Assembly: GCA_014378465.1 (NCBI GenBank) | Contig: JACMNQ010000042.1 | Span: 1 to 59,985 of the forward strand | From: Oligoflexia bacterium | GTDB taxonomy: Bacteria > Bdellovibrionota > UBA1018 | Reading direction: 5' to 3' | Length of the DNA: 59,985 nt | Part shown: piece by piece, positions 49,055 through 57,967 of the stretch | How the letters are laid out: the number at the start of each line of letters is the position of its first letter | Position numbering within the stretch: position 1 is the stretch's first letter | Position numbers and translations under genes: made by a program | The notes under the pieces: model-generated | What the model saw: only the letters and a program-made list of their open reading frames with translations | The model's database searches: none | Told to the model about the DNA's origin: nothing

Positions 49055-50793
49055 AGACCCTGCTGATTGCCCTGTTTCTCAGTCTTGCGCCATTCGTGCA
49101 GGCTGCCGCGAACAGTGGTGACGAAACGGATCTGCGTACCGTGGTCATCACCAACCTGGTCACTGAAAGTCGTCCAAAAATCACGCCGTGCCGGGCCGAG
49201 CAGATCGTGGGAGCCATTCATGAAGCTTTGCGGAAGAAAGGCGAAAGCCTCAATCCGAACAAAGACCTGGAGTGGAAACGCACGCTCAATGGAGCCACTG
49301 AAACGGTGACTCGCAAAACCGGGCTCGTGATCGAAGACTTGAAAAAACTCGAATGTCAGCTCAATGAACTGGGCTATTCGCTTCTGGATACCGAACTCCG
49401 GGGAAAGATCAACATCGGCAGCATCGGAATTGACTCAGCGGAAATCGCGCAGATCCTGAAATACCTCGAGCTGGCCAAAGCAACGACGCGCGAACTGGCG
49501 AAGGCTTATCACTCCTACCAGAGCCTGAAGAGCATCAAGGACGAAATTGAGAAACAGCGCGAAAAACTCGAAAAAGACCCACTCGCGCTTCTCATATTGG
49601 GAAGTCAGAATCTTCCGAGCTTCGAAAAGCCCATCCCCGATTTTCCATCTCCAAAAAAACGACTGATGGGAGAAGTCGTCAAAATTCTCCGTGAGAAGCT
49701 GGACTTCAACAAGACCAAGAAGTGGGAGCTCAACGAAGGTCCGACCAGTATCATCGCGGCTCATGCCGAAGCCCGGTACACGACCATCGCCAGAGAAGAT
49801 ACCCCGAGCATGAGCATCACGGCCGACGCCTGGTCGGGAGGATATCTTTTCGGAAAGCAGGTCAGACTCCTGGAATTCGACGCCTGTGCCGCGACGAAAG
49901 CGGGAGAATGCACGCCAGAAGCCGTGGGCGCCCGGATCAGCTTTCATCATCCCAAGCTGGACATCAAAGCCTACGTTCAGGAAGCCGTCGAGAGAGCAAC
50001 GACCGCCGGAACCATGAGAAAGATCCTCGAGCCCAGGCCCGAAGTCGCTGAGCTCGCCACTTTTCCAAAAGTCGGCGCTCAGTTTTCATTTCCTGTCGGC
50101 CCCATCGTCATCACCGCCGCAGTGGGCGTGACCGGAGACGCGCGCCTCAACTATTATATCGAATCCACCAACACGGGAGTGAAAGGTGGGATCAAGCCGA
50201 CCTTGAACGCGCTGGCATACGCAGCAGCAAGCGCCGGAGTGGGAATCGCATCGATCGGAGTCGAAGCGGACCTGACCATTCTGAGTGCCGGCTTTGATCT
50301 GAACGGTGAGTCCGATCTGACCATCAAACCGGACACTTACTGGCCAGAAATCAAAGTGCTTCTGAACTCGGCAGGAGATATTCACAGCCTGGATGGCCAT
50401 ATTGACGCTTATGCTGAGGTCAATCTCTGGATCTTCAGTGAGCGAATCAGCCGCCGGATCCTGAGTTGGCCTGCCACCTTCAAAGGTCATTACAATATCA
50501 TGGATTATGAGTTCACGATCGGTCGTGACGGGCCCAGGTTTCATGGACAGGATGCGACCGATCAGGATCAGAAGAGGTCGGACCACTATAATGAACTTGA
50601 TCTCGCCAACCAGCGTGAAGATTTGAAAAAACAGTACTACGAAGAAGTCGAAAAGATTCGCACCACCGTTCAGGCTGACTTCAACGCACGCAGGCCGCAA
50701 CAGGTGGTCCAGAATGCCGCCGCTCTCGAAGATGGCCGTCATGTCCTGGAACAGGCTGCACGCGCTTTCATTGAAAAAGTGGAAAATCTCTGA
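49051..50793 (+). CDS. Exported beta-rich protein (operon gene 4)
   Basis: 580 residues; signal peptide ends near VQA. A helical N-terminal part with a coiled-coil stretch (SLKSIKDEIEKQREKLEKD) leads to a beta-rich segment (about 330-500: FPVGPIVITAAVGVTGDARLNYYI, VGIASIGVEADLTILSAGFDLNGE, DGHIDAYAEVNLWIFSERI) made of long hydrophobic strands with alternating pattern. This could be a beta-sandwich or a lipid-binding sheet. It ends in a second coiled coil. Family not recognised. Confidence 0.6.
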   Translation: MKTLLIALFLSLAPFVQAAANSGDETDLRTVVITNLVTESRPKITPCRAEQIVGAIHEALRKKGESLNPNKDLEWKRTLNGATETVTRKTGLVIEDLKKLECQLNELGYSLLDTELRGKINIGSIGIDSAEIAQILKYLELAKATTRELAKAYHSYQSLKSIKDEIEKQREKLEKDPLALLILGSQNLPSFEKPIPDFPSPKKRLMGEVVKILREKLDFNKTKKWELNEGPTSIIAAHAEARYTTIAREDTPSMSITADAWSGGYLFGKQVRLLEFDACAATKAGECTPEAVGARISFHHPKLDIKAYVQEAVERATTAGTMRKILEPRPEVAELATFPKVGAQFSFPVGPIVITAAVGVTGDARLNYYIESTNTGVKGGIKPTLNALAYAAASAGVGIASIGVEADLTILSAGFDLNGESDLTIKPDTYWPEIKVLLNSAGDIHSLDGHIDAYAEVNLWIFSERISRRILSWPATFKGHYNIMDYEFTIGRDGPRFHGQDATDQDQKRSDHYNELDLANQREDLKKQYYEEVEKIRTTVQADFNARRPQQVVQNAAALEDGRHVLEQAARAFIEKVENL

Positions 50794-50832
50794 AACTCTG
50801 GATTTTCGGGCAGTCAAAGAGGTTGAAAATCA

Positions 50833-52755
50833 ATGGATCGGATCGATACGAAACGAAGTCTGCTGAAAGCGGTTGGAGCACTCATGTTAGTGGCCGTCCT
50901 GGCTCTTTCCGCATCTCACCTCCGGGTCAGGCAGGAACCGCAAAGCAGGCCACTCCCTGCATTTTCAGCAGTCCTGACTTCCGGAACTGAACACCGTTAT
51001 GAGATGACGTTCGAGTCCGGTGGCTCCATGAACTTTGGAACCAGCGGAGGAAAGAGCCAGAGCATCGGAATGAAACTCAAAGGTGAGTGGGTCGTACAGG
51101 CCATCAACTCGGAACATACCGTTGCCCTGCACTTTGAAAAATTGAGCTTGCAGGGTCAATCCACTCTCGGCATCGACTTTCGCGCGGCGCAGGAGGAACT
51201 CGGTAGAAATTTTTATCTCAAGATTTCTGATACCGGAAAACCTGAAGGAGTTTCCTTCGAAGGTCACACTGGCGAATTCGCTCAGGGAGTGGTCAAGACC
51301 CTGGTCACTTTGATGCAGTTTCAAATCCCTGAGGACCGCGCACAAGCAACTTCGCCTTACGAACTCGAAGAGGCCGACGGGCTGGGCGTCTACCTTGCGC
51401 GCTACACCCTCACCTCTTCAACAGCTGCAGACCCTCTCAAGTTCACCAAAACCAAGATGCGGTATCTCAGTCCCCCGGCAACCGCGGGCCAGGCCGCTCA
51501 GGCCAGTTTCAAGATCATGAAATCCGAAGTCGTCCTTCAGCTTCATGTGAATCCTTTTGAGCCGATTGCGCTTTCGGCTACGGATGAAATCGGCACCTGG
51601 ATGGGGACGAAGGAGCTCGCGCGCTCTTCCAATCACGTCGAGTTGAAACTTCTGGAAACTCGTCTGCTTGAATCCGGGCCCCAGGCAGCACTTGCAAAAA
51701 GTCTGGCCACTACACTCCAGAGGACGCCCCTTCAGCGAGTGGGAGCTCTCACTCCTCAGGAGATGGAACACGCCATTCTCACCGCCACACTCGGAAAATA
51801 CTCGAATGATGAAGTCGAAAAGCTTCTGGCGCTCATTCAGCACGTCGATTCCAAAACAAGCCCGAAGGATTGGCAGTCGGCGATGCTCAAGCTGAACGCT
51901 CTCATCATTCTTCATCCTGAACGCACGAAAGAAGTCGTCTCGATGCTGAGTAAAATGGAATTCAGCTCCAGAGGTGCAGAAGTCGTCGTCGCCGCGCTCT
52001 TCAACGCCCCGACTCGCGAGGCCAATGAGCAGACAGCACTCCTCCTGGACCAACGCGGCGGAGAGCCCCTGGTCGCGGCCCGTCTCCTGCCCGTGATTCA
52101 GGGCAATCCGTTTCCTTCGGATGCAGTACAGAACAGCGTCGAACGAGTCATGAAGATCCTGGAACAGCCTGACATCAAGAACATGGCCTGGCTCACTCTG
52201 GGGGCCATGGCGCTTCAGTACCGGGACAAAAATCCTGCGAAAGCCACTCAGGTCATCGATTCAGCCCAACGGGAACTCCTCAAGGACAATTCGGACAGGT
52301 CGCAGATTCTGATCGCTTTGGCAGTGATCGGAAACGGCGCACTTCCCGACACACCACAAAGGGTGAAAGACTACCTCGAGGACGCGCAACCGGCAGTGAG
52401 AGCTGAAGCGGTGAGCTCACTCCGAATGGTTCGCGGAGGCGAATCCCAGGCCCTGATCCTGAAAAGTATGACCGAGGACGCCGCTCCCGAAGTGAGAGGG
52501 GCCGCAGCCCAGGCCATGTCTGTCCGTCCTGAGCCGGTCTCAGACAATGCTCTGGACGCACTTGCGGACCGACTCCTTTCGGAAAAAAGTCTGGAGGTTC
52601 AGTACCGGATCGACAGCGCTCTCGTGTCCATCGGAACGAAGCAGCCGTCCTCACTTTCCAGAATCAAAAAAGCTCTCGAAGCCTGCGCCGTTCAAGCCCG
52701 TGAATATGAACTTCGACGCTCCTGTGAAGTTCACGCCACGGGGATGAGGAACTGA
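50833..52755 (+). CDS. Exported HEAT protein with vitellogenin-N-like start (operon gene 5)
   Basis: 640 residues with an N-terminal signal or anchor segment (14-28). Residues about 45-230 resemble the N-terminal sheet of large lipid transfer proteins (vitellogenin/MTP): HRYEMTFESGG, LKGEWVVQAI, VVKTLVTLMQFQIPE, YELEEADGLGVYLARYTL followed by KFTKTKMRYL. From about 300 to 640 an alpha-solenoid follows (ALTPQEMEHAILTATLG, then HEAT-like VRAEAVSSLRMVRGG, EVRGAAAQAMS), which in those proteins forms the lipid-cavity wall. The similarity is weak and seen by eye, so the lipid role is an inference. It lies 39 bases after gene 4. Confidence 0.65.
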   Translation: MDRIDTKRSLLKAVGALMLVAVLALSASHLRVRQEPQSRPLPAFSAVLTSGTEHRYEMTFESGGSMNFGTSGGKSQSIGMKLKGEWVVQAINSEHTVALHFEKLSLQGQSTLGIDFRAAQEELGRNFYLKISDTGKPEGVSFEGHTGEFAQGVVKTLVTLMQFQIPEDRAQATSPYELEEADGLGVYLARYTLTSSTAADPLKFTKTKMRYLSPPATAGQAAQASFKIMKSEVVLQLHVNPFEPIALSATDEIGTWMGTKELARSSNHVELKLLETRLLESGPQAALAKSLATTLQRTPLQRVGALTPQEMEHAILTATLGKYSNDEVEKLLALIQHVDSKTSPKDWQSAMLKLNALIILHPERTKEVVSMLSKMEFSSRGAEVVVAALFNAPTREANEQTALLLDQRGGEPLVAARLLPVIQGNPFPSDAVQNSVERVMKILEQPDIKNMAWLTLGAMALQYRDKNPAKATQVIDSAQRELLKDNSDRSQILIALAVIGNGALPDTPQRVKDYLEDAQPAVRAEAVSSLRMVRGGESQALILKSMTEDAAPEVRGAAAQAMSVRPEPVSDNALDALADRLLSEKSLEVQYRIDSALVSIGTKQPSSLSRIKKALEACAVQAREYELRRSCEVHATGMRN

Positions 52756-53112
52756 AAAGGAAGCTCGGTATCGTCAGGCTCTTCAGGCAAGAGCCCGGCG
52801 TCAAGGGTACTCTCCACTCGCACACTGCCTCCGTGAGCATCGGCAAGTCCATTCACGAGCGCAAGCCCGAGACCCCAACCCCTTTGTTTCCCTGATTTTG
52901 CCGAGTCTGTTCTGCGGTACTGCTCAAAGAGTATCTTCTGATCTTTGAGGGCGATGGTTGGAGACGAATCTTTCACGAAGGTCGCGTTCGCCTTCAAGAT
53001 CGCGCACGGTCTGCGCGAGCTTCAGAGACGTCGCTTCAAGTGCGATTCTTCTGTGTTCGGATTGTCTTGCCGCTTCGAACATCGACCCAATGAGATTTCG
53101 AACACTGCTCAA
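52731..53112 (-). pseudogene. Decayed sensor histidine kinase
   Basis: Two frames on the minus strand hold parts of one kinase. The first (53112-52924) has the linker and the beginning of the phospho-acceptor helix, RRIALEATSLKLAQTV and ERDLRERFVSN, where LSHDLRTPL should follow. The second (to 52731) has the end of the ATPase domain: SSPTIALKDQKILFEQY, GWGLGLALVNGLADAHGGSVRVES. The H-box, N-box and G1 region are gone, and the joint shifts the frame. Upstream, a further remnant frame is seen at 53206-53295. The gene is dead. Confidence 0.8.
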
Positions 53113-53340
53113 GAAGCTATGGAAAATCCTGCCAGTCGCTCAAAAAGAGAGAGGCTCCATGAAGAATTTGCAACAACCCGACGACCCTGGCCGCCCGGTT
53201 CGGTTTCATTCAGCCGGTTCTTTCACGGTGCGAATGGCCCACGGAAGCAGTCCCAGCCAGATCAGGAAATTTCGTTCGAGGAGTTCGCCATTCATGAGAA
53301 TCGCCTGCTTCTGGAGCTGCGCTTCGGGATCCAACTCCTG

Positions 53341-53372
53341 AAAATAAAAAAGGCCCTCCCGAAGGAGAGCCT
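53341..53372 (-). terminator. Terminator of tRNA-Asp
   Basis: On the minus strand AGGCTCTCC TTCG GGAGGGCCT, one G-U pair in a 9-bp stem with a UUCG loop, followed by TTTTTATTTT. A textbook Rho-independent terminator 25 bases after the tRNA. Confidence 0.9.
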
Positions 53373-53397
53373 GATTTAAATCCAATTTTCAAAAAAT

Positions 53398-53474
53398 TGG
53401 CGGGAGTGAAGGGACTCGAACCCTCGGCCTCCGCCGTGACAGGGCGGCGTTGTAACCAACTCAACTACACCCCC
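53398..53474 (-). tRNA. tRNA-Asp (GTC)
   Basis: A 77-base cloverleaf with encoded CCA. Acceptor GGGGGTG/CACTCCC with one G-U pair, D-stem GTTG/CAAC, anticodon stem CCGCC/GGCGG with loop CTGTCAC (anticodon GTC), T-loop TTCGAAT, discriminator G. A GUN anticodon, so a natural substrate for the Tgt encoded at 9.5-11.5 kb. Confidence 0.96.
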
Positions 53475-53507
53475 GCGGACGAAATTGAGAACTCAGATTG
53501 AGCCCAG

Positions 53508-53536
53508 AACCTAAACGATGGACTGGGCTATGTCAA
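53508..53536 (-). promoter_or_regulatory. Promoter of tRNA-Asp
   Basis: Perfect TTGACA (53536-53531), 17-base spacer and TAGGTT (53513-53508), about 34 bases before the tRNA. It overlaps the last bases of the acyltransferase gene. Confidence 0.7.
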
Positions 53537-54411
53537 CCCACAACTGGCAGCTTTCTTTTGGAATATTCTTCAGTCACGGTCGTCTGAATCAGGTCCAGAA
53601 CGTGATCGTAGATGACCTGGAGGTTCTCTTCCTCGCTCAGCTCCGGATTGACCATCGAAACGACGTCCACGGCCGGCAGGATCTTGAAGGTCATCTTGGC
53701 AGGCAAAGGGATGAAAATGGCCAGGAAAGCGGCTGGGGCGATGAGAAGCGGAAAAAAGGTGAAGATCCCGGTCGTCACGCACCACATGAAGAAGATGGAC
53801 CGAAACGTGATCGGCAGTCCATGGAGGCGAAATTTCTCCTTGAGGCCGAGCCTCTCGGCCAGCTCCTCACCCCGGTGAAGGATGACGTAACTTTCATGGG
53901 CTCCGACACTCACGATCGGGATCAGGGGAGCTTTGGCTTTGAGGGCCAGGCGGATGAAGCCCTTGCGCTGAAAGAAATCGACTTTCTTGCGCTCTTTGTA
54001 AGGGCGAAAGGATTCCTTCTCCCCTCCCGGATATACGAGCAGCGAATAGTTCTTCTGCAAAGCTTCGTAAGCCACTTCCGGATCCGCCGGGAGCGCGCCG
54101 ATCCGCGGGATGAGCCAGCGAAAAAACGGATTGTTCAAGGCGATGCTGTGCGCGAGGCCAAAAGCGCGCCGGGTGTTTCCGAATCGCTTCCACCAGGCGT
54201 GAAAGAGCATGAGCACTTCAAACGTGAGCAGTCCGTTGTGATTTCCTACGTAAAGCGCTTTGCCCTCGACCACATTTTCCCAGCCGCTGATTTCGCAACG
54301 AAAGTAATGGGAGTAGAGCCCTTCGAGAAACGGGGAAATCTTTTCGGCAAATGCCGGATCCACTTTTTCAAGATCCTTGAATAGACGACGTCTTTGGGCA
54401 GCGGAAACCAT
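53533..54411 (-). CDS. Lysophospholipid acyltransferase-like protein
   Basis: A 292-residue protein of the PlsC/DGAT-like acyltransferase group. Seen: the His motif as VGNHNGLLTFE (the H-x4-D form is altered), LVYPGGEKESFRPYKERKKVDFFQRKGFIRLAL, and PLIPIVSVGAHE. A hydrophobic hairpin follows (FMWCVTTGIFTFFPLLIAPAAFLAIFIPL, about 205-235). This subgroup esterifies lipids with fatty acyl chains; storage lipid or wax formation is possible. Upstream of tRNA-Asp on the same strand. Confidence 0.82.
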   Translation of the reverse strand: MVSAAQRRRLFKDLEKVDPAFAEKISPFLEGLYSHYFRCEISGWENVVEGKALYVGNHNGLLTFEVLMLFHAWWKRFGNTRRAFGLAHSIALNNPFFRWLIPRIGALPADPEVAYEALQKNYSLLVYPGGEKESFRPYKERKKVDFFQRKGFIRLALKAKAPLIPIVSVGAHESYVILHRGEELAERLGLKEKFRLHGLPITFRSIFFMWCVTTGIFTFFPLLIAPAAFLAIFIPLPAKMTFKILPAVDVVSMVNPELSEEENLQVIYDHVLDLIQTTVTEEYSKRKLPVVG

Positions 54412-54517
54412 TGGATTGAACCCCGTGCTTTTTAGATTAGGGTAACGCGCCAGCGGCTGTCAAAAGCATATTCGGCGGGCGCGGTCTCCAGCTTCACAAA
54501 TCGGCTCAGTCCTCGCC

Positions 54518-55667
54518 TCAAACTTCGTCTGAGGCGCCGCCTCTGGCCCACTCACCCGTGATTTTACAGGTCAGGTAGGCTTTCATGAATTCGTCGAGTT
54601 CGCCGTCCAGCGTCTTCTCCGCGCTAGGCACCATATACCCAGTGCGGTGATCCTTGACCATCTTGTAAGGATGCAGCACGTAAGAACGGATCTGGGAGCC
54701 CCAGGCGATTTCGCGTTTGCCGTCTTCGACGGCGGCCTGTTTCTTGCGCTCCTCTTCGAGGTGGCGTTCATAAAGCCTGGACTTCAGCACCTTCATTGCC
54801 AGATCCTTGTTCTTGATCTGGGAGCGTTCCTGCTGACAGGTCACGACGAGGCCCGAAGGACCATGGGTCAAGCGCACTGCGGAATCGGTCGTATTGACTC
54901 CCTGACCGCCCTTGCCTCCGGAACGGTAAACGTCCACGCGGATGTCGGCGGGATTGAGAACCACTTCGAAGTCGTCATCAATTTCAGGAGTGACGAACAC
55001 ACTGGTGAAGGAAGTGTGGCGTCTCGCGGCCGAATCAAAAGGTGAAATGCGGACCAGCCGGTGCACGCCGGCTTCAGACTTGAGGAGCCCGAATGCGAAC
55101 GGACCACTGATGGTGAGAGTTGCGCTCTTGATTCCGGCGGAGTCGCCCGCGAGTTCATCGAGCAACTCGACTTTGAAACCTTTGGCCTGCCCCCAGCGCA
55201 AGTACATGCGCAGAAGAATGGATGCCCAGTCCTGGGACTCGGTCCCGCCGGCACCGGCATTGATCGTGACGATCGCGTTTTTCGGATCCATGTCGTCCGA
55301 AAGCATCTTCTGAAATTCGGCCTGCTCAAACTTGCCCGAAAGATCGATGATGAGGTCTGAAACTTCCTTCAGAATGCTTTCGTCTTTTTCTTCCTGTGCG
55401 AGTTCAAACAGAGTCTGCACGTCATCATACCCGCGCTCGAGCGCGTGAAAGGCATTCACTTCAGTTTCAAGTCTGGATTTTTCCTGAGTGAGGGTCCGGG
55501 CTTTCTTGTTGTCTGCCCAGAAGCTTTCCTGTGTTGAAAGGTCGCTCAGTTCCAGGATTCGACGCTCTTTGAAAGCTAAGTCAAAGAGACCCCCGTAGGA
55601 AATCGAGCCGTTTTTTCATTTCTTCCATGTGAACGCGAATTTCGTGCGGAGCGAGCAAAGTGGCCAT
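54518..55667 (-). CDS. prfB: Peptide chain release factor 2, with programmed +1 frameshift
   Basis: RF2 reads UGA and UAA stops and triggers peptide release. Zero frame starts at ATG 55667 and gives 28 codons ending ..LDFLRGSL then TGA (55583-55581). Reading CTT TGA C with a +1 shift continues as LDLAFKERRIL and on into the main frame. The main frame has the SPF stop-recognition motif (VRISPFDSA) and the catalytic GGQ (GGKGGQGVN). The shift site has a GGGGG tract 6 bases before the slip and a C after TGA, as in other bacteria. Total about 382 residues, normal for RF2. Confidence 0.95.
55575..55596 (-). promoter_or_regulatory. prfB +1 frameshift site
   Basis: Minus-strand sequence CGGGGG TCT CTT TGA C: a Shine-Dalgarno-like G tract, slippery CTT, and the poor-context TGA C. 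When RF2 is scarce the ribosome shifts +1 and makes RF2, so the gene controls its own level. Confidence 0.93.
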
Positions 55668-55709
55668 GAGGAAATGAATTACCTTAGGCGCGCAGTTCGC
55701 GCAAGTGCG

Positions 55710-56339
55710 CTATGGAGACTCCACCGTCCAGCGCTTGCTCGGATTTTTACGGAGTTGAGTGGCGCCCCTTTTCAAGGGTCCCTGGCCTCGGGGCTCTTCG
55801 TTGCCCGCACTTGGGTCGGCAGTCCTCTCGATCAGTCCTGACACTGTGCGTGGACCGATCTTCACACCCAGTTTCTTCAGGAGATGAGTTTCCCATTTCG
55901 CCATTTCAGCTGCTTCCGCATCGCCTCTTTCGTGATCGAGCTCCAGGAGGTGAAGCACTCCATGGACGAGCAGAACTTGCAATTCGGTCGCTTCAGGATG
56001 CTTGCGGTCTTTGGCCTGGCGACGAAGGACCGGCAGGCAGATCAAGAGTTCTCCGAGCAGACCTTGCTGCCTGAAAATGGGAGGACTCGGAAAGCTGAGT
56101 ACATCCGTCGGAACTGGCTTGCCGCGGTAAGTTTCATTGAGTTCCGCCATCTTCGCATTGCCGAGCAGGCTGAGTTCCACTTGAAGGCTCCGGTTCTTCC
56201 CCGGGGGTGCCGAGCCGGACTTCAGACCGCCGAGCCGCAGGAGCGCAGCGCTTTTCTGGACTTCCTGGAGGATGAGCTTGAGCTGCTTCTCACCCCGACG
56301 AGACCACTCCACTGTCCGGCTAACTTTCTTCGCGTTCAT
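55710..56339 (-). CDS. ybeY: Endoribonuclease YbeY
   Basis: A 209-residue metal-dependent RNase used in rRNA maturation and ribosome quality control. The zinc motif HGVLHLLELDHE fits H-x3-H-x5-H, and LNETYRGKPVPTDVLSFP is the family's signature strand region. The C-terminal tail (about 170-209) is longer and more basic than usual. The ATG lies just 24 bases from the divergent mazG start, so its promoter must be very short or inside mazG. Confidence 0.93.
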   Translation of the reverse strand: MNAKKVSRTVEWSRRGEKQLKLILQEVQKSAALLRLGGLKSGSAPPGKNRSLQVELSLLGNAKMAELNETYRGKPVPTDVLSFPSPPIFRQQGLLGELLICLPVLRRQAKDRKHPEATELQVLLVHGVLHLLELDHERGDAEAAEMAKWETHLLKKLGVKIGPRTVSGLIERTADPSAGNEEPRGQGPLKRGATQLRKNPSKRWTVESP

Positions 56340-56363
56340 GTGAAATTAGGGTATCAAATCCTC

Positions 56364-57251
56364 ATGTCACAGTCACCTTCTGGAAATACGGGTAATACGC
56401 CTCCGCCGGGTACCGAGCCCAGCCTTGAATCTTTCGCGCGCCTCTTCGAGACCGTGCACCGCCTGAGAGCGCCCGGTGGCTGTCCCTGGGACCGCAAGCA
56501 GACTCATCAGACTCTGCGCCCCTATGTCATCGAAGAAGCTTACGAAGTGCTCGACGTGCTCGACCAGATCAACACTCCGGAAGACCTCAAGAAGGATTCC
56601 GTGAAAGCCGCTTTTCGCGAAGAGCTCGGTGATCTCCTGATGCAGGTCGTGCTGCATGCCGAGATGACTCATGAGGCAGGTGTTTTTGACGTGTACGAAG
56701 TCGCCGAAGCCCTCAATGAAAAACTGATCCGCCGACATCCTCATGTCTTTGGCGATGTTCAGGCGAATGACGCAGACAGCGCGGTCGCGAGCTGGGAGAA
56801 ACAGAAGGCGAAGGAAAAGGCCGACAAACCTCAGTCCAGCGTCCTCGACGGAGTTCCTCGCGGAATGCCGACTCTGCAGCGAGCCGGACGTGTGATTGAA
56901 AAAGTCACGCACATCGGCTTTCAGTGGAAGGACATTCACGGCCCGATCGAAAAGGTCGAAGAAGAAGTTCGCGAACTCAAGGCGGAGCTGCTGGCAACTG
57001 AAGTGAAAAAGGACCGTGTCGAAGCTGAACTCGGAGATCTCTTCTTCAGTCTCTGCAACATCGCTTTTCTGACCAAAGTCAGCCCCGAGGATTCTCTGCG
57101 CAGTTTCCTGAGACGTTTTGAAACCCGCTTTCGTCATGTCGAAACTCGCCTGAAGGAAACAGGCAAGAGCCCGGACCAGAGCACTCTTGAGGAAATGGAC
57201 GTGTACTGGAACGAAGCGAAGGCGATTGAAAAGGCGGCAGCTGCTCAATGA
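56364..57251 (+). CDS. mazG: Nucleoside triphosphate pyrophosphohydrolase MazG
   Basis: About 295 residues in a tandem MazG form that hydrolyses NTPs to NMP and PPi and helps remove faulty nucleotides. First domain: GCPWDRKQTHQTLRPYVIEEAYEVLD and REELGDLLMQV; second: IGFQWKDIHGPIEKVEEEVRELKAEL and EAELGDLFFSL, each with the ExxE..ExxD metal pattern. The ATG at 56364 was chosen; longer frames upstream are antisense to ybeY. The stop overlaps coaE by 4 bases. Confidence 0.95.
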   Translation: MSQSPSGNTGNTPPPGTEPSLESFARLFETVHRLRAPGGCPWDRKQTHQTLRPYVIEEAYEVLDVLDQINTPEDLKKDSVKAAFREELGDLLMQVVLHAEMTHEAGVFDVYEVAEALNEKLIRRHPHVFGDVQANDADSAVASWEKQKAKEKADKPQSSVLDGVPRGMPTLQRAGRVIEKVTHIGFQWKDIHGPIEKVEEEVRELKAELLATEVKKDRVEAELGDLFFSLCNIAFLTKVSPEDSLRSFLRRFETRFRHVETRLKETGKSPDQSTLEEMDVYWNEAKAIEKAAAAQ

Positions 57252-57877
57252 CTTCAGCATCGGCCTCATCATCCCCATCTTTGGCCGCAAAAATGGTCGG
57301 CCTCACGGGTGGGATCGCTTCCGGCAAGTCGACGGTCGCCCGGATTTTCGCGGAACTTGGCATTCCGGTTCTGGATGCGGACCAGATCGCGCGCAAGTTG
57401 CGTGAACCCGGAGGTGCGGCCCATCCCTTGATCGTGAAGCGTTTTGGAACCGCTGATCCAGCGCAGTTGCGCGAAATCATCTTCCGGGATGCGTCGTCCA
57501 AGTCCGATCTTGAAAAACTCCTGCATCCCCTCATCGTGCAAGCCAGCGAAACCGCAGCTCAGGCAGCCCTGAGTGAAAAACCGAACGCCCCTTTTCTCAT
57601 TTATGAAGCGGCGCTTCTCGTTGAGACCGGCCGATCCAATAATCTCGCTGCTCTGATCGTTGTCGATTCGGCAACTGAACTGCGCAAGAATCGACTCATC
57701 GCGCGTGACGGAATTTTGGCGGAGCTTGCTGAAAAGATGATCCTCGGGCAGACCTCGGATGACCTGCGAAGGCAGGCGGCCACTTGCCTCATCACCAACA
57801 ACGGCACTCCCGCAGAACTCAGATCCCAGGTCAGGGAGCTGATCGAAAAGCTCACCCTTCTTGTTTCGAAAACATAA
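57248..57877 (+). CDS. coaE: Dephospho-CoA kinase
   Basis: A 209-residue kinase for the last step of CoA synthesis. P-loop GLTGGIASGKST near residue 18, DADQIARKLREPGGAAH, the lid region LIYEAALLVETG, and RLIARDG. An N-terminal Ser/Ala-rich extension of about 15 residues precedes the domain; ATG 57293 could be the true start, but the ATGA overlap with mazG favours 57248. Confidence 0.94.
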   Translation: MTSASASSSPSLAAKMVGLTGGIASGKSTVARIFAELGIPVLDADQIARKLREPGGAAHPLIVKRFGTADPAQLREIIFRDASSKSDLEKLLHPLIVQASETAAQAALSEKPNAPFLIYEAALLVETGRSNNLAALIVVDSATELRKNRLIARDGILAELAEKMILGQTSDDLRRQAATCLITNNGTPAELRSQVRELIEKLTLLVSKT

Positions 57878-57967
57878 TCCACCGTCAGTGCTAAGCGCTG
57901 GACAAGCTCGAAGTCGGAACCTACGATTGGATCTCACATTTTGAAAAACCTGGGGAGACCGACGCGC

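Noticed and set aside
53206..53295. 29-codon hydrophobic minus-strand frame
   Set aside because: Too short and next to the decayed kinase; probably part of the same remnant.
53518..54384. 288-codon plus-strand frame opposite the acyltransferase
   Set aside because: Antisense to a recognised family; it also starts inside the tRNA-Asp promoter.
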